This document shows, piece by piece, positions 8,629 to 14,185 of a DNA stretch of 14,185 nucleotides. Numbering within the stretch: position 1 is the first letter of the stretch; the number at the start of each line of letters is the position of its first letter. Both the position numbers and the translations under genes were made by a program. This DNA comes from Candidatus Poribacteria bacterium (lineage in GTDB: Bacteria > Poribacteria > WGA-4E > GCA-2687025), in NCBI GenBank assembly GCA_027625215.1, contig JAQBWJ010000011.1:1-14185 (forward strand), written 5' to 3'. Under the pieces are notes generated by a model. It saw only the letters and a list, made by a program, of their open reading frames with translations. It did not search any database and was not told the DNA's origin.

Positions 8629-8727
8629 CTAGACAGGTTGCAGTTGCAGGTCGTCCTGAGCGGACGCGCTCCAAACGGAACACATCCCGCCAACCATCAT
8701 CATTATGAGAGTAATCCGTGCGCTCAC
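8629..8727 (-). other. Signal-peptide segment of the S41 protease, closed by an in-frame TAG
   Basis: On the minus strand a GTG at 8727 opens 32 sense codons that end at TAG (8629-8631), in the same frame as the protease body. The product begins MSARITLIMMMVGGMCSVWS and continues ASA-QDD, a typical Sec signal peptide with an Ala-x-Ala cleavage site, then LQLQPV and the stop. AAGGGA lies 9 bases before the GTG, so translation initiation looks genuine; three ATG codons in a row (8695-8703) are alternative starts in the same frame. The reading continues after the stop as IVDGAAEES, with no shift of frame. The simplest view is one ancestral gene (8727 to 7243) broken by a single nonsense codon, or by a base error in the sequence. 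Confidence 0.8.
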
Positions 8728-8764
8728 GTTCTCGATTCCCTTTCCGTCAACGAGGCGGGAGAGA

Positions 8765-9964
8765 CTACTTGACGATCTTCTGGAAGTTGATCACGTTGAA
8801 GTTGTGGCGCATCTCAAAATACAACACGGCGCCAACCAACGACCCGGTGCTTCCCACCGATCCGACCGACTGACCGGTCGTCACCTTGTCCCCCTGCTTC
8901 ACCTTGAATTCGCTCAGATGCGCGTAGAACGACCGATACCCGTTCCCGTGATTCACGACGACGAGGTTCCCGAACCCCAGCCCGTTGAACCGTTCCGCAT
9001 ATTCGACGGTCCCGTCCTTCACCGCCTTCACGGGCGTCCCTTCGTTCGCCTTGATCGTGATCCCTTCCAAAGCCGGACTGACGTTGCTGATGATCTTCCC
9101 CTGCACGGGCCAAGAGAGCGTTCCCAACGTCTGCGCCGCCAACTTGATCTCATCCGTCGAACCCAACACCGCGGACGACGGACGGCTGCCCGACGTCGTG
9201 CGGTCTTCCGCCGATTTCAACCGCTCCAACCGCGAGATCAGGTTCGTCATCTCCCTCAGCGAAGCGTCCAACTCTTTGATCGCCCGTTCCTTCAACGCGC
9301 GATCCTTGCGGACGGTGGAGAGGGTTGACTCGCGCCGTTCGCGTTCCCGCGCGAGCAACGTTTGTTCCTCTCGCAGCGTCTGTTCCTCGTTCGCCAGCCG
9401 CGACTCTTCCCTCACCAAGTCCCGCTTATGTCCGATCAATCGTTGTTCGTCTTTAAGATACGTGTCGATGATTGAATCGTCTTTTTCACGTATTTTTGTG
9501 AGATACCGCAGACGAACAAGCACATCCGACACGTTGTCCGATTGGAACGCCAGTCCGACGTACCCATTGGGCGTGAGGTAGTTGATCTTGTAATGGGCGC
9601 GCAGTCGGTCGGCGAGCAGTTCGCGTCGGGCGTGCCGTTTATCCGTCAGTCCCGCGATTTCCCGTTCCGTCGCATTGATGCTCGTCTTGAGCGACGCGAC
9701 ACGTTTCTGCAATACGGCGATGTTATGTCGCCCCGTCTCAACGCGCCGCTCGATTTCATCCAACACGCCAAGGATGCTTTTCTCGTTTTTAAGCATCTGG
9801 AGGCGCGTCGCTTCCGCCTCTTTTTTTTGACGTTCTTGGTCGGCGCGTTTTCGCTCCGCCTCGCGCAGTTGCGACGCCGTTTGCGTCTGCGCGTAGAGCG
9901 TCGGACTCGCCCAAACAATCAATCCGCTAACGACAACAATTAAGGCAAATACGCGCGAAAACAT
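8765..9964 (-). CDS. EnvC-like periplasmic coiled-coil protein with degenerate LytM (M23-fold) domain
   Basis: A 399-residue secreted protein. The start at 9964 is chosen because GGAG sits 7 bases before it, a promoter lies just upstream, and it gives the clean signal peptide MFSRVFALIVVVSGLIVWAS/PTLYA-QTQ; a longer open frame reaches 10036 but passes through that promoter. Residues about 27-115 and 155-255 are long charged coiled coils, separated by a short globular stretch (NYLTPNGYVGLAF, 128-140). Residues about 283-399 are a LytM fold with NEGTPVKAVKDGTVEYAERF (307-326). The zinc site is lost: the HxGxD position reads LEGIT (299-303) and the HLHFE position reads VLYFE (380-384); only H349 of the usual His residues remains. 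E. coli EnvC is degenerate at the same places and works by activating cell-wall amidases with FtsEX. The protein is therefore predicted to be a non-enzymatic amidase activator. ftsEX is not in the window. Confidence 0.88.
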   Translation of the reverse strand: MFSRVFALIVVVSGLIVWASPTLYAQTQTASQLREAERKRADQERQKKEAEATRLQMLKNEKSILGVLDEIERRVETGRHNIAVLQKRVASLKTSINATEREIAGLTDKRHARRELLADRLRAHYKINYLTPNGYVGLAFQSDNVSDVLVRLRYLTKIREKDDSIIDTYLKDEQRLIGHKRDLVREESRLANEEQTLREEQTLLARERERRESTLSTVRKDRALKERAIKELDASLREMTNLISRLERLKSAEDRTTSGSRPSSAVLGSTDEIKLAAQTLGTLSWPVQGKIISNVSPALEGITIKANEGTPVKAVKDGTVEYAERFNGLGFGNLVVVNHGNGYRSFYAHLSEFKVKQGDKVTTGQSVGSVGSTGSLVGAVLYFEMRHNFNVINFQKIVK

Positions 9965-9971
9965 CAATCGA

Positions 9972-9975
9972 CTCC
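9972..9975 (-). promoter_or_regulatory. Shine-Dalgarno deciding the start of the EnvC-like gene
   Basis: GGAG on the minus strand, 7 bases before the ATG at 9964. It favours this start over the in-frame ATG at 10036. Confidence 0.55.
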
Positions 9976-9988
9976 GATCCCTGTCACC

Positions 9989-10017
9989 ATTGTACGGACT
10001 CAACCGAGACAGGACAA
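9989..10017 (-). promoter_or_regulatory. Sigma-70-type promoter for the minus-strand operon
   Basis: Reading the minus strand: TTGTCC (10017-10012) as -35, a 17-base spacer, and TACAAT (9994-9989) as -10. The -10 matches the consensus at five of six positions and the -35 at four of six. Transcription would start near 9982, leaving a leader of about 18 bases that contains the GGAG site of the EnvC-like gene. This is prediction from consensus only, and promoter consensus in this lineage is unknown. Confidence 0.5.
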
Positions 10018-10056
10018 GAAACGAACGCCATTTCACGACCGCTTCAACAGACTGAA

Positions 10057-10071
10057 CGCGATGTCATCGCG
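10057..10071. promoter_or_regulatory. Perfect 7+7 bp palindrome, candidate operator in the divergent intergenic region
   Basis: CGCGATG-T-CATCGCG is a perfect inverted repeat with a single central base. It lies two bases upstream of the -35 of the predicted rightward promoter and about 40 bases upstream of the leftward -35. Its position suits a dimeric regulator controlling one or both directions. CG-rich half-sites also arise by chance in GC-rich DNA, so this is tentative. Confidence 0.35.
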
Positions 10072-10073
10072 CG

Positions 10074-10103
10074 TTGTGAGGTTCGTCTTCCGTCCGGTAG
10101 AAT
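10074..10103 (+). promoter_or_regulatory. Possible promoter of the Omp85-fusion gene
   Basis: TTGTGA (10074-10079), an 18-base spacer and TAGAAT (10098-10103) resemble a sigma-70 promoter. The predicted start near 10110 would leave only a very short leader and would place the GAGGTG site (10104-10109) outside the transcript. If this promoter is real, the ATG at 10126 with AAAGGA (10110-10115) is the likelier start codon. Confidence 0.3.
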
Positions 10104-10116
10104 GAGGTGAAAGGAC

Positions 10117-13100
10117 GTGGTTTGCATGGGTTTCTCGATCCGACGGTTCGCCGTCATTTGTATTTTGGTATGGGCTCAGGCGGCAACGGCGATCACCCTG
10201 CCCGCCGATTCGCTTCTCCACCTTAACATCGCCGCAGACGTGGCGACGGTCGAAATCGTCGGTTCGGAGCGCCCCGATATTGAGATTGTCGCGCTGCCGG
10301 AATCGGTGCGGGTCGAGCGGGACACGGTTTATGTGGAACTCTCCAGCGAATCGGAACACGTTCTCCGCATCAACGCGCCGTTCGATATGGACGTCACAAT
10401 CTCCGTCGGGCGAGGCAATGTCTCGGTAGAACGCACCTACGGCGATCTCGCTGTGCGGGTCATTCAAGGCGACATAACAGCGCGCGGCGGGACAGGCGCG
10501 TCCAACCGAGCCACCGAGACGGGAAACATCGCGGCGTCCGTCTTTCTCAACGGCGAGAGCGCGTTCCACGCCGACAACGGCGATATTGCCGTCGATGTGC
10601 TCGACACGACCGCATTTCCCGTCGAGGTCGAAACGGACGATGGGAACGTTACCGTTCGTTTGCCGTTCGATTATCCCGCCTCCGTCGTCGCCATCGCCGC
10701 TCAGGGCGATATCCGCAGCCGACTGCCCATCGAAATCCAAATGCGCCCCATCAACGGCAACGACCAACTTGTCGGCTCGTTGTCCGGCGGCGGACCTAAA
10801 CTTCGATTGACATCCACCATCGGCGATATCGACCTCTCCCCTCTCGGTGAGACGCCGTCTCCCTCGCAGCGAGCCGTTTATCCCGCCCCGCTTGCGACGC
10901 AAGGCATCCTCATCGACGGCATGTTGGAAGCGGCATGGCTGGACGCTCCCGTAGCGAAGGTCGGCAACGACGACGGTTTCGAGATGCAACTCATGTGGGA
11001 CGCCAAACGGCTCTACGTTGCGCTCGTCGCGCACGAGACGGACTGGACGACGCTTCATCACGGCGCGACAAAACGCGACGATCCCTTGTTGGACGAAGAC
11101 GACGCCTTCGATCTGCTCCTGCGCGTCAACGCGCGCACCTATCGATTCACCGTCAACCTGCTCGGCGCGATGCTCGACGCTGAACTGATCGACGGAGCCG
11201 ACGACCCGTCGTGGAACGCCGACGCGACGGTGGAAACGCGCGTCCATCCGAGCGCGTGGGTCGTCGAGTTGGCGATCCCGCACGCTCAGTTGGGATGGGA
11301 CTTGGACGAAGGCGCGCGATTCGGTTGGAACGCCGTCCGCGTTCGCCCCAACGCGGATGATTGGGACGAGTGGCACCCCGACGGCGACGCGATGCTCGTT
11401 CCGCCCCGTCCCCCGTTGGAACCGCGTTTCCCGCTCACCATCGAAGGCAACGACTTTATCCCGCCGACGTTGTTGGAACTAGCCGCCGGGCTCCCGTCGG
11501 TTGGAACGGCGCACGCCGCCGATCTCCCCGTGCTGGAAGCGCGCCTCCGACGGCTGGATTGGTTCCAAAACGTCGAAGCGTCGATGACGACCCCTCTCGA
11601 CGGCGAAAGCCCACACGCGACGCTCAGTCTCGCCGGACAGAACGCCATCTACGTCTCGCGCTTCGAAATCGTCGGAGCGGCAGCAGTGCCGACGAGCGAG
11701 TGGGCAGCGGCATACGCGAAAATTCCTGGCTGGCACTCGCAGGCTGCGATTGAGCAGTTGTGGTCGCTCGTCTTGAAAGGCTACAGCGACAGGGGCTATG
11801 AGCAGGCGGTCGGCGACCGATGGGAGGCGCATCCCGACGAAAACGGCGCTCTCCTCGTCTTTCGTTTGAACGAGGGGTTCATGGGCGGACTGATCGTGCG
11901 CGGCAACGCACGCATCCCAACCGACGCGATTGAGCGCGAACTTCGCTTCAACGTCGGCGTCCCCTACAACTCCTTTCGGGCGGACGAGGCGTTGGCATCG
12001 TTATCCGCAACGCTGTCGGAGCGGTACGATTCGTTTGAATCCGTCTCAGGTGACGGCGTGCGGATGGACGACGGCGTACGTCGTTGGGTCATCTTGATCC
12101 AAGAACGTTCCCCCCGACGGATCGACCTGCTTCCGGAGATCGGTTTCAATCGCGTCAACGCTTGGCGTCTCGGACTCGGCGCGCACGTTCACCGCGAAAA
12201 AGACACGCAGACCCACGTCATCGTGAGCGGAGCATTCACCCAATTTGGCGAACGCCGCGACGACTCCTCCACCAGATTCGACTACCGCGCCGGACTCCTT
12301 TTCTATTTGACCGACGCCAAGACGCTTTCATTCGGCGGACATTGGGATCGCCAAACGAAAACGCTGCCCTTCCAGTCCGACGACAACCCCGTGAACGCCC
12401 TTTCCGCGCTCATCTACGGAGCTGCGGGACTCGACTACTTCTCCCAAGAAGGCGGCGACCTGTTCCTCCGCGCCGAGTTCCATCCCCGTCTACGACTCGA
12501 GGCGCATACGGGAATACGCGAGGAATGGTCGCTCGCCCGCGCGGTCGGGAGCGGCTGGTTGCGCGGTCCCGACCTCCTGACGAGAGGCGTCACGCGCCCC
12601 AATCGCGGCATCACGGACGGCTCAACCTCGTACGGACGACTCGCGCTCACACTCGACGCGCGCAACGCGCTTGCGAACGACGACCGTGATCCGCTGCGGC
12701 GCAAACCGATTCCAACGGTCGCCGTCACGCGCGGCGCGTGGTTGAACCTCTCCGTTGAGTCCGCCGTGTTCGACGGGTTGACCGTCGCGTTGGGCGGCAA
12801 GGCTCGTGGCGAATGGGCGTACACACTCGCGCGCGGCGACGTTCGCGCATATGGAACACTTGGTAAACACGCATTCTCCGCCCGCGTCGTGGGTCAGGCG
12901 ACGGACGAGCCGCTGCCGCGCCAACAACACCTGACGCTCGGCGGCGATCTCCTGCGCGTCAGCGACCCGCAATCCGTTAGTGGCGAACTCGGCGCGTCCG
13001 GCACGCTCGAGTACCGTTTTCAACCGATGACGGCGGGTCCCTTCATCGGAGCCTTCCTCGACACGGCGAAGGTCTGGTATCATGGACGAACGGCATCGGA

Positions 13101-13284
13101 CGCTCCAATCGAAATCGCGGCGGGCGTCTCGGTTGGGATCGTCAACCCTGTTGACTGGTTGCCGCCGTCCCCCGTTCCGTCCCCTGCGGACCTGCTGCGG
13201 GTGGATGTGGCGTACCCGGTGTCGTCCGGCAGCGACGCGGACAAGTCTCTGAGTATATGGCTCCGCGCCGGGCTGCTCTTCTAG
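10117..13284 (+). CDS. Outer-membrane Omp85/BamA-like barrel fused to DUF4097-like and CBM9-like N-terminal domains
   Basis: A 1055-residue protein from the GTG at 10117, with GAGGTG 7 bases upstream; the ATG at 10126 is an equally good start. The signal peptide is FAVICILVWAQAATA, cut near residue 25. About 26-245 is repetitive beta-strand sequence with recurring G-D/N-I/V turns (GRGNVSV, IQGDITA, DNGDIAV, DDGNVTV, AQGDIRS, TIGDIDL), like the DUF4097 beta-roll. About 262-447 resembles a CBM9/DOMON-type domain, opening with ILIDGMLEAAWLDAPV (264-279) and containing MWDAKRLYVALVAHETDW (293-310). About 455-664 contains two clear POTRA-like modules (IYVSRFEIVG at 511; GGLIVRGNARIPTDAIEREL at 590-609) and perhaps a third before them. 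About 665-1055 is a barrel of alternating strands ending in LSIWLRAGLLF with C-terminal Phe, the outer-membrane signature. The usual L-R-G-F/Y lid motif reads LLRVSD (945-950). It should insert into the outer membrane; cargo, ligand and function are unknown. Divergent to the EnvC-like operon. Confidence 0.82.
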   Translation: MVCMGFSIRRFAVICILVWAQAATAITLPADSLLHLNIAADVATVEIVGSERPDIEIVALPESVRVERDTVYVELSSESEHVLRINAPFDMDVTISVGRGNVSVERTYGDLAVRVIQGDITARGGTGASNRATETGNIAASVFLNGESAFHADNGDIAVDVLDTTAFPVEVETDDGNVTVRLPFDYPASVVAIAAQGDIRSRLPIEIQMRPINGNDQLVGSLSGGGPKLRLTSTIGDIDLSPLGETPSPSQRAVYPAPLATQGILIDGMLEAAWLDAPVAKVGNDDGFEMQLMWDAKRLYVALVAHETDWTTLHHGATKRDDPLLDEDDAFDLLLRVNARTYRFTVNLLGAMLDAELIDGADDPSWNADATVETRVHPSAWVVELAIPHAQLGWDLDEGARFGWNAVRVRPNADDWDEWHPDGDAMLVPPRPPLEPRFPLTIEGNDFIPPTLLELAAGLPSVGTAHAADLPVLEARLRRLDWFQNVEASMTTPLDGESPHATLSLAGQNAIYVSRFEIVGAAAVPTSEWAAAYAKIPGWHSQAAIEQLWSLVLKGYSDRGYEQAVGDRWEAHPDENGALLVFRLNEGFMGGLIVRGNARIPTDAIERELRFNVGVPYNSFRADEALASLSATLSERYDSFESVSGDGVRMDDGVRRWVILIQERSPRRIDLLPEIGFNRVNAWRLGLGAHVHREKDTQTHVIVSGAFTQFGERRDDSSTRFDYRAGLLFYLTDAKTLSFGGHWDRQTKTLPFQSDDNPVNALSALIYGAAGLDYFSQEGGDLFLRAEFHPRLRLEAHTGIREEWSLARAVGSGWLRGPDLLTRGVTRPNRGITDGSTSYGRLALTLDARNALANDDRDPLRRKPIPTVAVTRGAWLNLSVESAVFDGLTVALGGKARGEWAYTLARGDVRAYGTLGKHAFSARVVGQATDEPLPRQQHLTLGGDLLRVSDPQSVSGELGASGTLEYRFQPMTAGPFIGAFLDTAKVWYHGRTASDAPIEIAAGVSVGIVNPVDWLPPSPVPSPADLLRVDVAYPVSSGSDADKSLSIWLRAGLLF

Positions 13285-13306
13285 GCACGTGAGAAAGAAG
13301 GGTGGT

Positions 13307-13507
13307 ATGAACGAGAATCCGTCGTCCGAATCAAAACAGAAACGCCCGTTTCTTGGCATCCGGTTCGATTGCTGCGGCGTCTACCAACGCATCTATCTGA
13401 ACAAAGCGAAGACCGCGTTTGTTGGCTGGTGTCCGCGCTGCACGAAACGACTTGAAGTAAAAGTCAGCAAGGACGGCTCGAAAAACAGGTTCTTTTCGGC
13501 TCAATAG
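13307..13507 (+). CDS. Small cysteine-rich, zinc-ribbon-like protein
   Basis: A 66-residue protein from the ATG at 13307, with AAGGG about 6 bases upstream; a GTG at 13289 would add six residues but has a weaker site. It has no signal peptide and is probably cytoplasmic. The core is FDCCGVYQRIYLN followed about 13 residues later by WCPRCTKRLEVKV, so a Cys-Cys pair and a CxxC pair could bind one zinc ion. The end is FFSAQ and TAG. From memory, similar small proteins with the pattern CCGVYxRIY and CPRC occur in several environmental bacteria including Planctomycetes, with no function that I know. It starts 22 bases after the barrel gene and ends 24 bases before the dehydrogenase, so it may share their transcript. 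Confidence 0.75.
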   Translation: MNENPSSESKQKRPFLGIRFDCCGVYQRIYLNKAKTAFVGWCPRCTKRLEVKVSKDGSKNRFFSAQ

Positions 13508-13531
13508 ATTTCACAAACGTGTTGAGGGCGA

Positions 13532-14185
13532 ATGAAAGCGGCAATCTTTCACGATCAGGGCGGCGTTGACGTGCTCCGTTACGAAGACGTGTCCGACCCC
13601 ACGCCCGACCCGAACGAGGTCGTCGTTCGACTCCACGCCTCCGCTCTCAACCGCCTCGACTTGAAAGCCCGCGAAGGACGACCCGAAGTCGCCCCAATGC
13701 CCCACATCGGGGGGCTGGACGGCGCGGGTGAGATCGCTGAGTTGGGCGCGAACGTGAAGGGGTGGCGCGTCGGCGACCGCGTTGTCATTGTGCCGATCTT
13801 GTCCTGCGGCGCGTGCGACCTCTGCATATCCGGCGACAACGCCCTCTGCGATCAACAAAAAGTCTTTGGCTTTCAAACAAACGGCTCGTTCGCGGAGTAC
13901 GTCGCCGTCCCCTCCTACAACCTGGTCCGCGTTCCGACAGGCGTTGACCTTCAATCGCTCGCGGCGATCCCCTGCGCCTATCTAACCGCATGGCGCATGG
14001 TGGTCGGCAAAGCGAAAGTGCGCGAGGGCGAAACGGTGTTGATCCACTCGGTCGGCAGCGGCGTCGGCAGCGCGGCGTTGCAGATCGCCAAATATCTCGG
14101 CGCGCGTGCCATCGGCACGGCGAGCCTTGATACGAAACTCGACGGCGCGAAACGAATGGGCGCGGATGTCGTGGGGAACTACCGC
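13532..14185 (+). CDS. Zinc-binding medium-chain alcohol dehydrogenase/quinone oxidoreductase-like protein, partial
   Basis: The ATG at 13532 opens 218 codons that run off the right edge, so the C-terminal part of the NAD(P)-binding domain is missing. It begins MKAAIFHDQGGVDVLRYEDV, typical of medium-chain reductases. The structural zinc lobe is intact with Cys at 92, 95, 98 and 106 (SCGACDLCISGDNALC). The substrate-domain motif is SALNRLDL (37-44), with Asn where classical alcohol dehydrogenases have the catalytic zinc Cys, followed by PHIGGLDGAGEI (57-68). The nucleotide-binding motif is HSVGSGVGSAALQIAK (172-187). This resembles the ADH-like subgroup that keeps ALNxLD. The likely role is NAD(P)H-dependent oxidoreduction; the substrate cannot be told. 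GAGGG lies 3 bases before the start. It is unrelated in theme to the envelope genes. Confidence 0.9.
   Translation, partial: MKAAIFHDQGGVDVLRYEDVSDPTPDPNEVVVRLHASALNRLDLKAREGRPEVAPMPHIGGLDGAGEIAELGANVKGWRVGDRVVIVPILSCGACDLCISGDNALCDQQKVFGFQTNGSFAEYVAVPSYNLVRVPTGVDLQSLAAIPCAYLTAWRMVVGKAKVREGETVLIHSVGSGVGSAALQIAKYLGARAIGTASLDTKLDGAKRMGADVVGNYR

Noticed and set aside
8707..8750. TTGACG-like -35 (8750-8745) upstream of the protease leader as a separate promoter
   Set aside because: No acceptable -10 sequence occurs at the right distance; the bases at that position read GTGAGC.
7612..8772. 386-codon plus-strand frame opposite the S41 protease
   Set aside because: The minus strand has intact protease motifs, and the plus frame is Arg/His-rich low-information sequence. 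It also spans the amber codon without adding meaning.
8765..9964. Active M23 metallopeptidase
   Set aside because: The HxGxD and HxH zinc motifs are replaced, so catalytic activity is not expected.
9965..10036. Longer start (ATG at 10036) for the EnvC-like gene
   Set aside because: It would bury the signal peptide 24 residues inside the protein and lies upstream of the predicted -10/-35. The ATG at 9964 has a well-spaced GGAG.
10033..11376. 447-codon open frame on the minus strand opposite the start of the Omp85-fusion gene
   Set aside because: It lies antisense to a well-supported gene with signal peptide and domains. Its translation is rich in Arg, Asp and Val with no domain or ribosome site, as expected for shadow frames in GC-rich DNA.
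11731..11748. TGGCAC sequence as a sigma-54 promoter
   Set aside because: The required GC of the -12 element is not at the correct spacing, and it lies inside the coding region of the barrel gene.
13289..13306. GTG at 13289 as the start of the small cysteine-rich protein
   Set aside because: It is possible, only 4 bases after the previous stop, but the ATG at 13307 has the better AAGGG site and the extra residues add nothing recognisable.

Overview
The window reads as chromosomal DNA of a GC-rich, diderm (Gram-negative type) bacterium. Evidence for an outer membrane is an Omp85/BamA-type beta-barrel protein, a probable lipoprotein, an EnvC-like divisome factor and several Sec signal peptides. 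No rRNA, tRNA or other phylogenetic marker is present. The propeller, CBM9-like and TPR-rich style suggests an uncultured lineage of the FCB/PVC type, but this is a weak inference. Coding density is very high and there is no gene-free stretch above 300 bases. No mobile element, CRISPR array, integrase, tRNA or rRNA was seen.

Left and centre (1-9964, all minus strand): one compact, apparently co-transcribed set, read from right to left. It starts at a good sigma-70-like promoter (9989-10017). The order is: an EnvC-like degenerate LytM (M23-fold) protein; an S41 carboxyl-terminal processing protease, whose signal peptide is cut off from the protease by an in-frame TAG; a membrane histidine kinase with a GAF domain; an NtrC-type sigma-54 response regulator with an unusual GAFTNA loop; a secreted TPR plus seven-bladed propeller protein; and a membrane-anchored protein of about 17 TPRs that runs off the left edge. 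The last gene is easy to miss because it has no stop codon inside the window. Gaps range from a 1-base overlap to a few tens of bases, and two junctions look translationally coupled.

Divergent control region (about 9965-10116): back-to-back promoters with a perfect 7+7 bp palindrome at 10057-10071, next to the -35 of the rightward promoter.

Right side (10117-14185, plus strand): a 1055-residue outer-membrane protein that seems to fuse a DUF4097-like beta-roll, a CBM9/DOMON-like domain, POTRA-like modules and an Omp85-type barrel; then a 66-residue cysteine-rich protein; then a zinc-containing medium-chain dehydrogenase that runs off the right edge.

Taken together, the minus-strand set looks like an envelope module: cell-wall hydrolase control (EnvC-like), periplasmic proteolysis (S41), a sigma-54 two-component system, and secreted protein-interaction scaffolds (TPR and propeller). 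It is transcribed divergently from an unusual outer-membrane barrel. The most notable points are the Omp85 fusion, the amber codon in the protease gene, and the linkage of EnvC/Ctp with a sigma-54 system and a stand-alone propeller protein.
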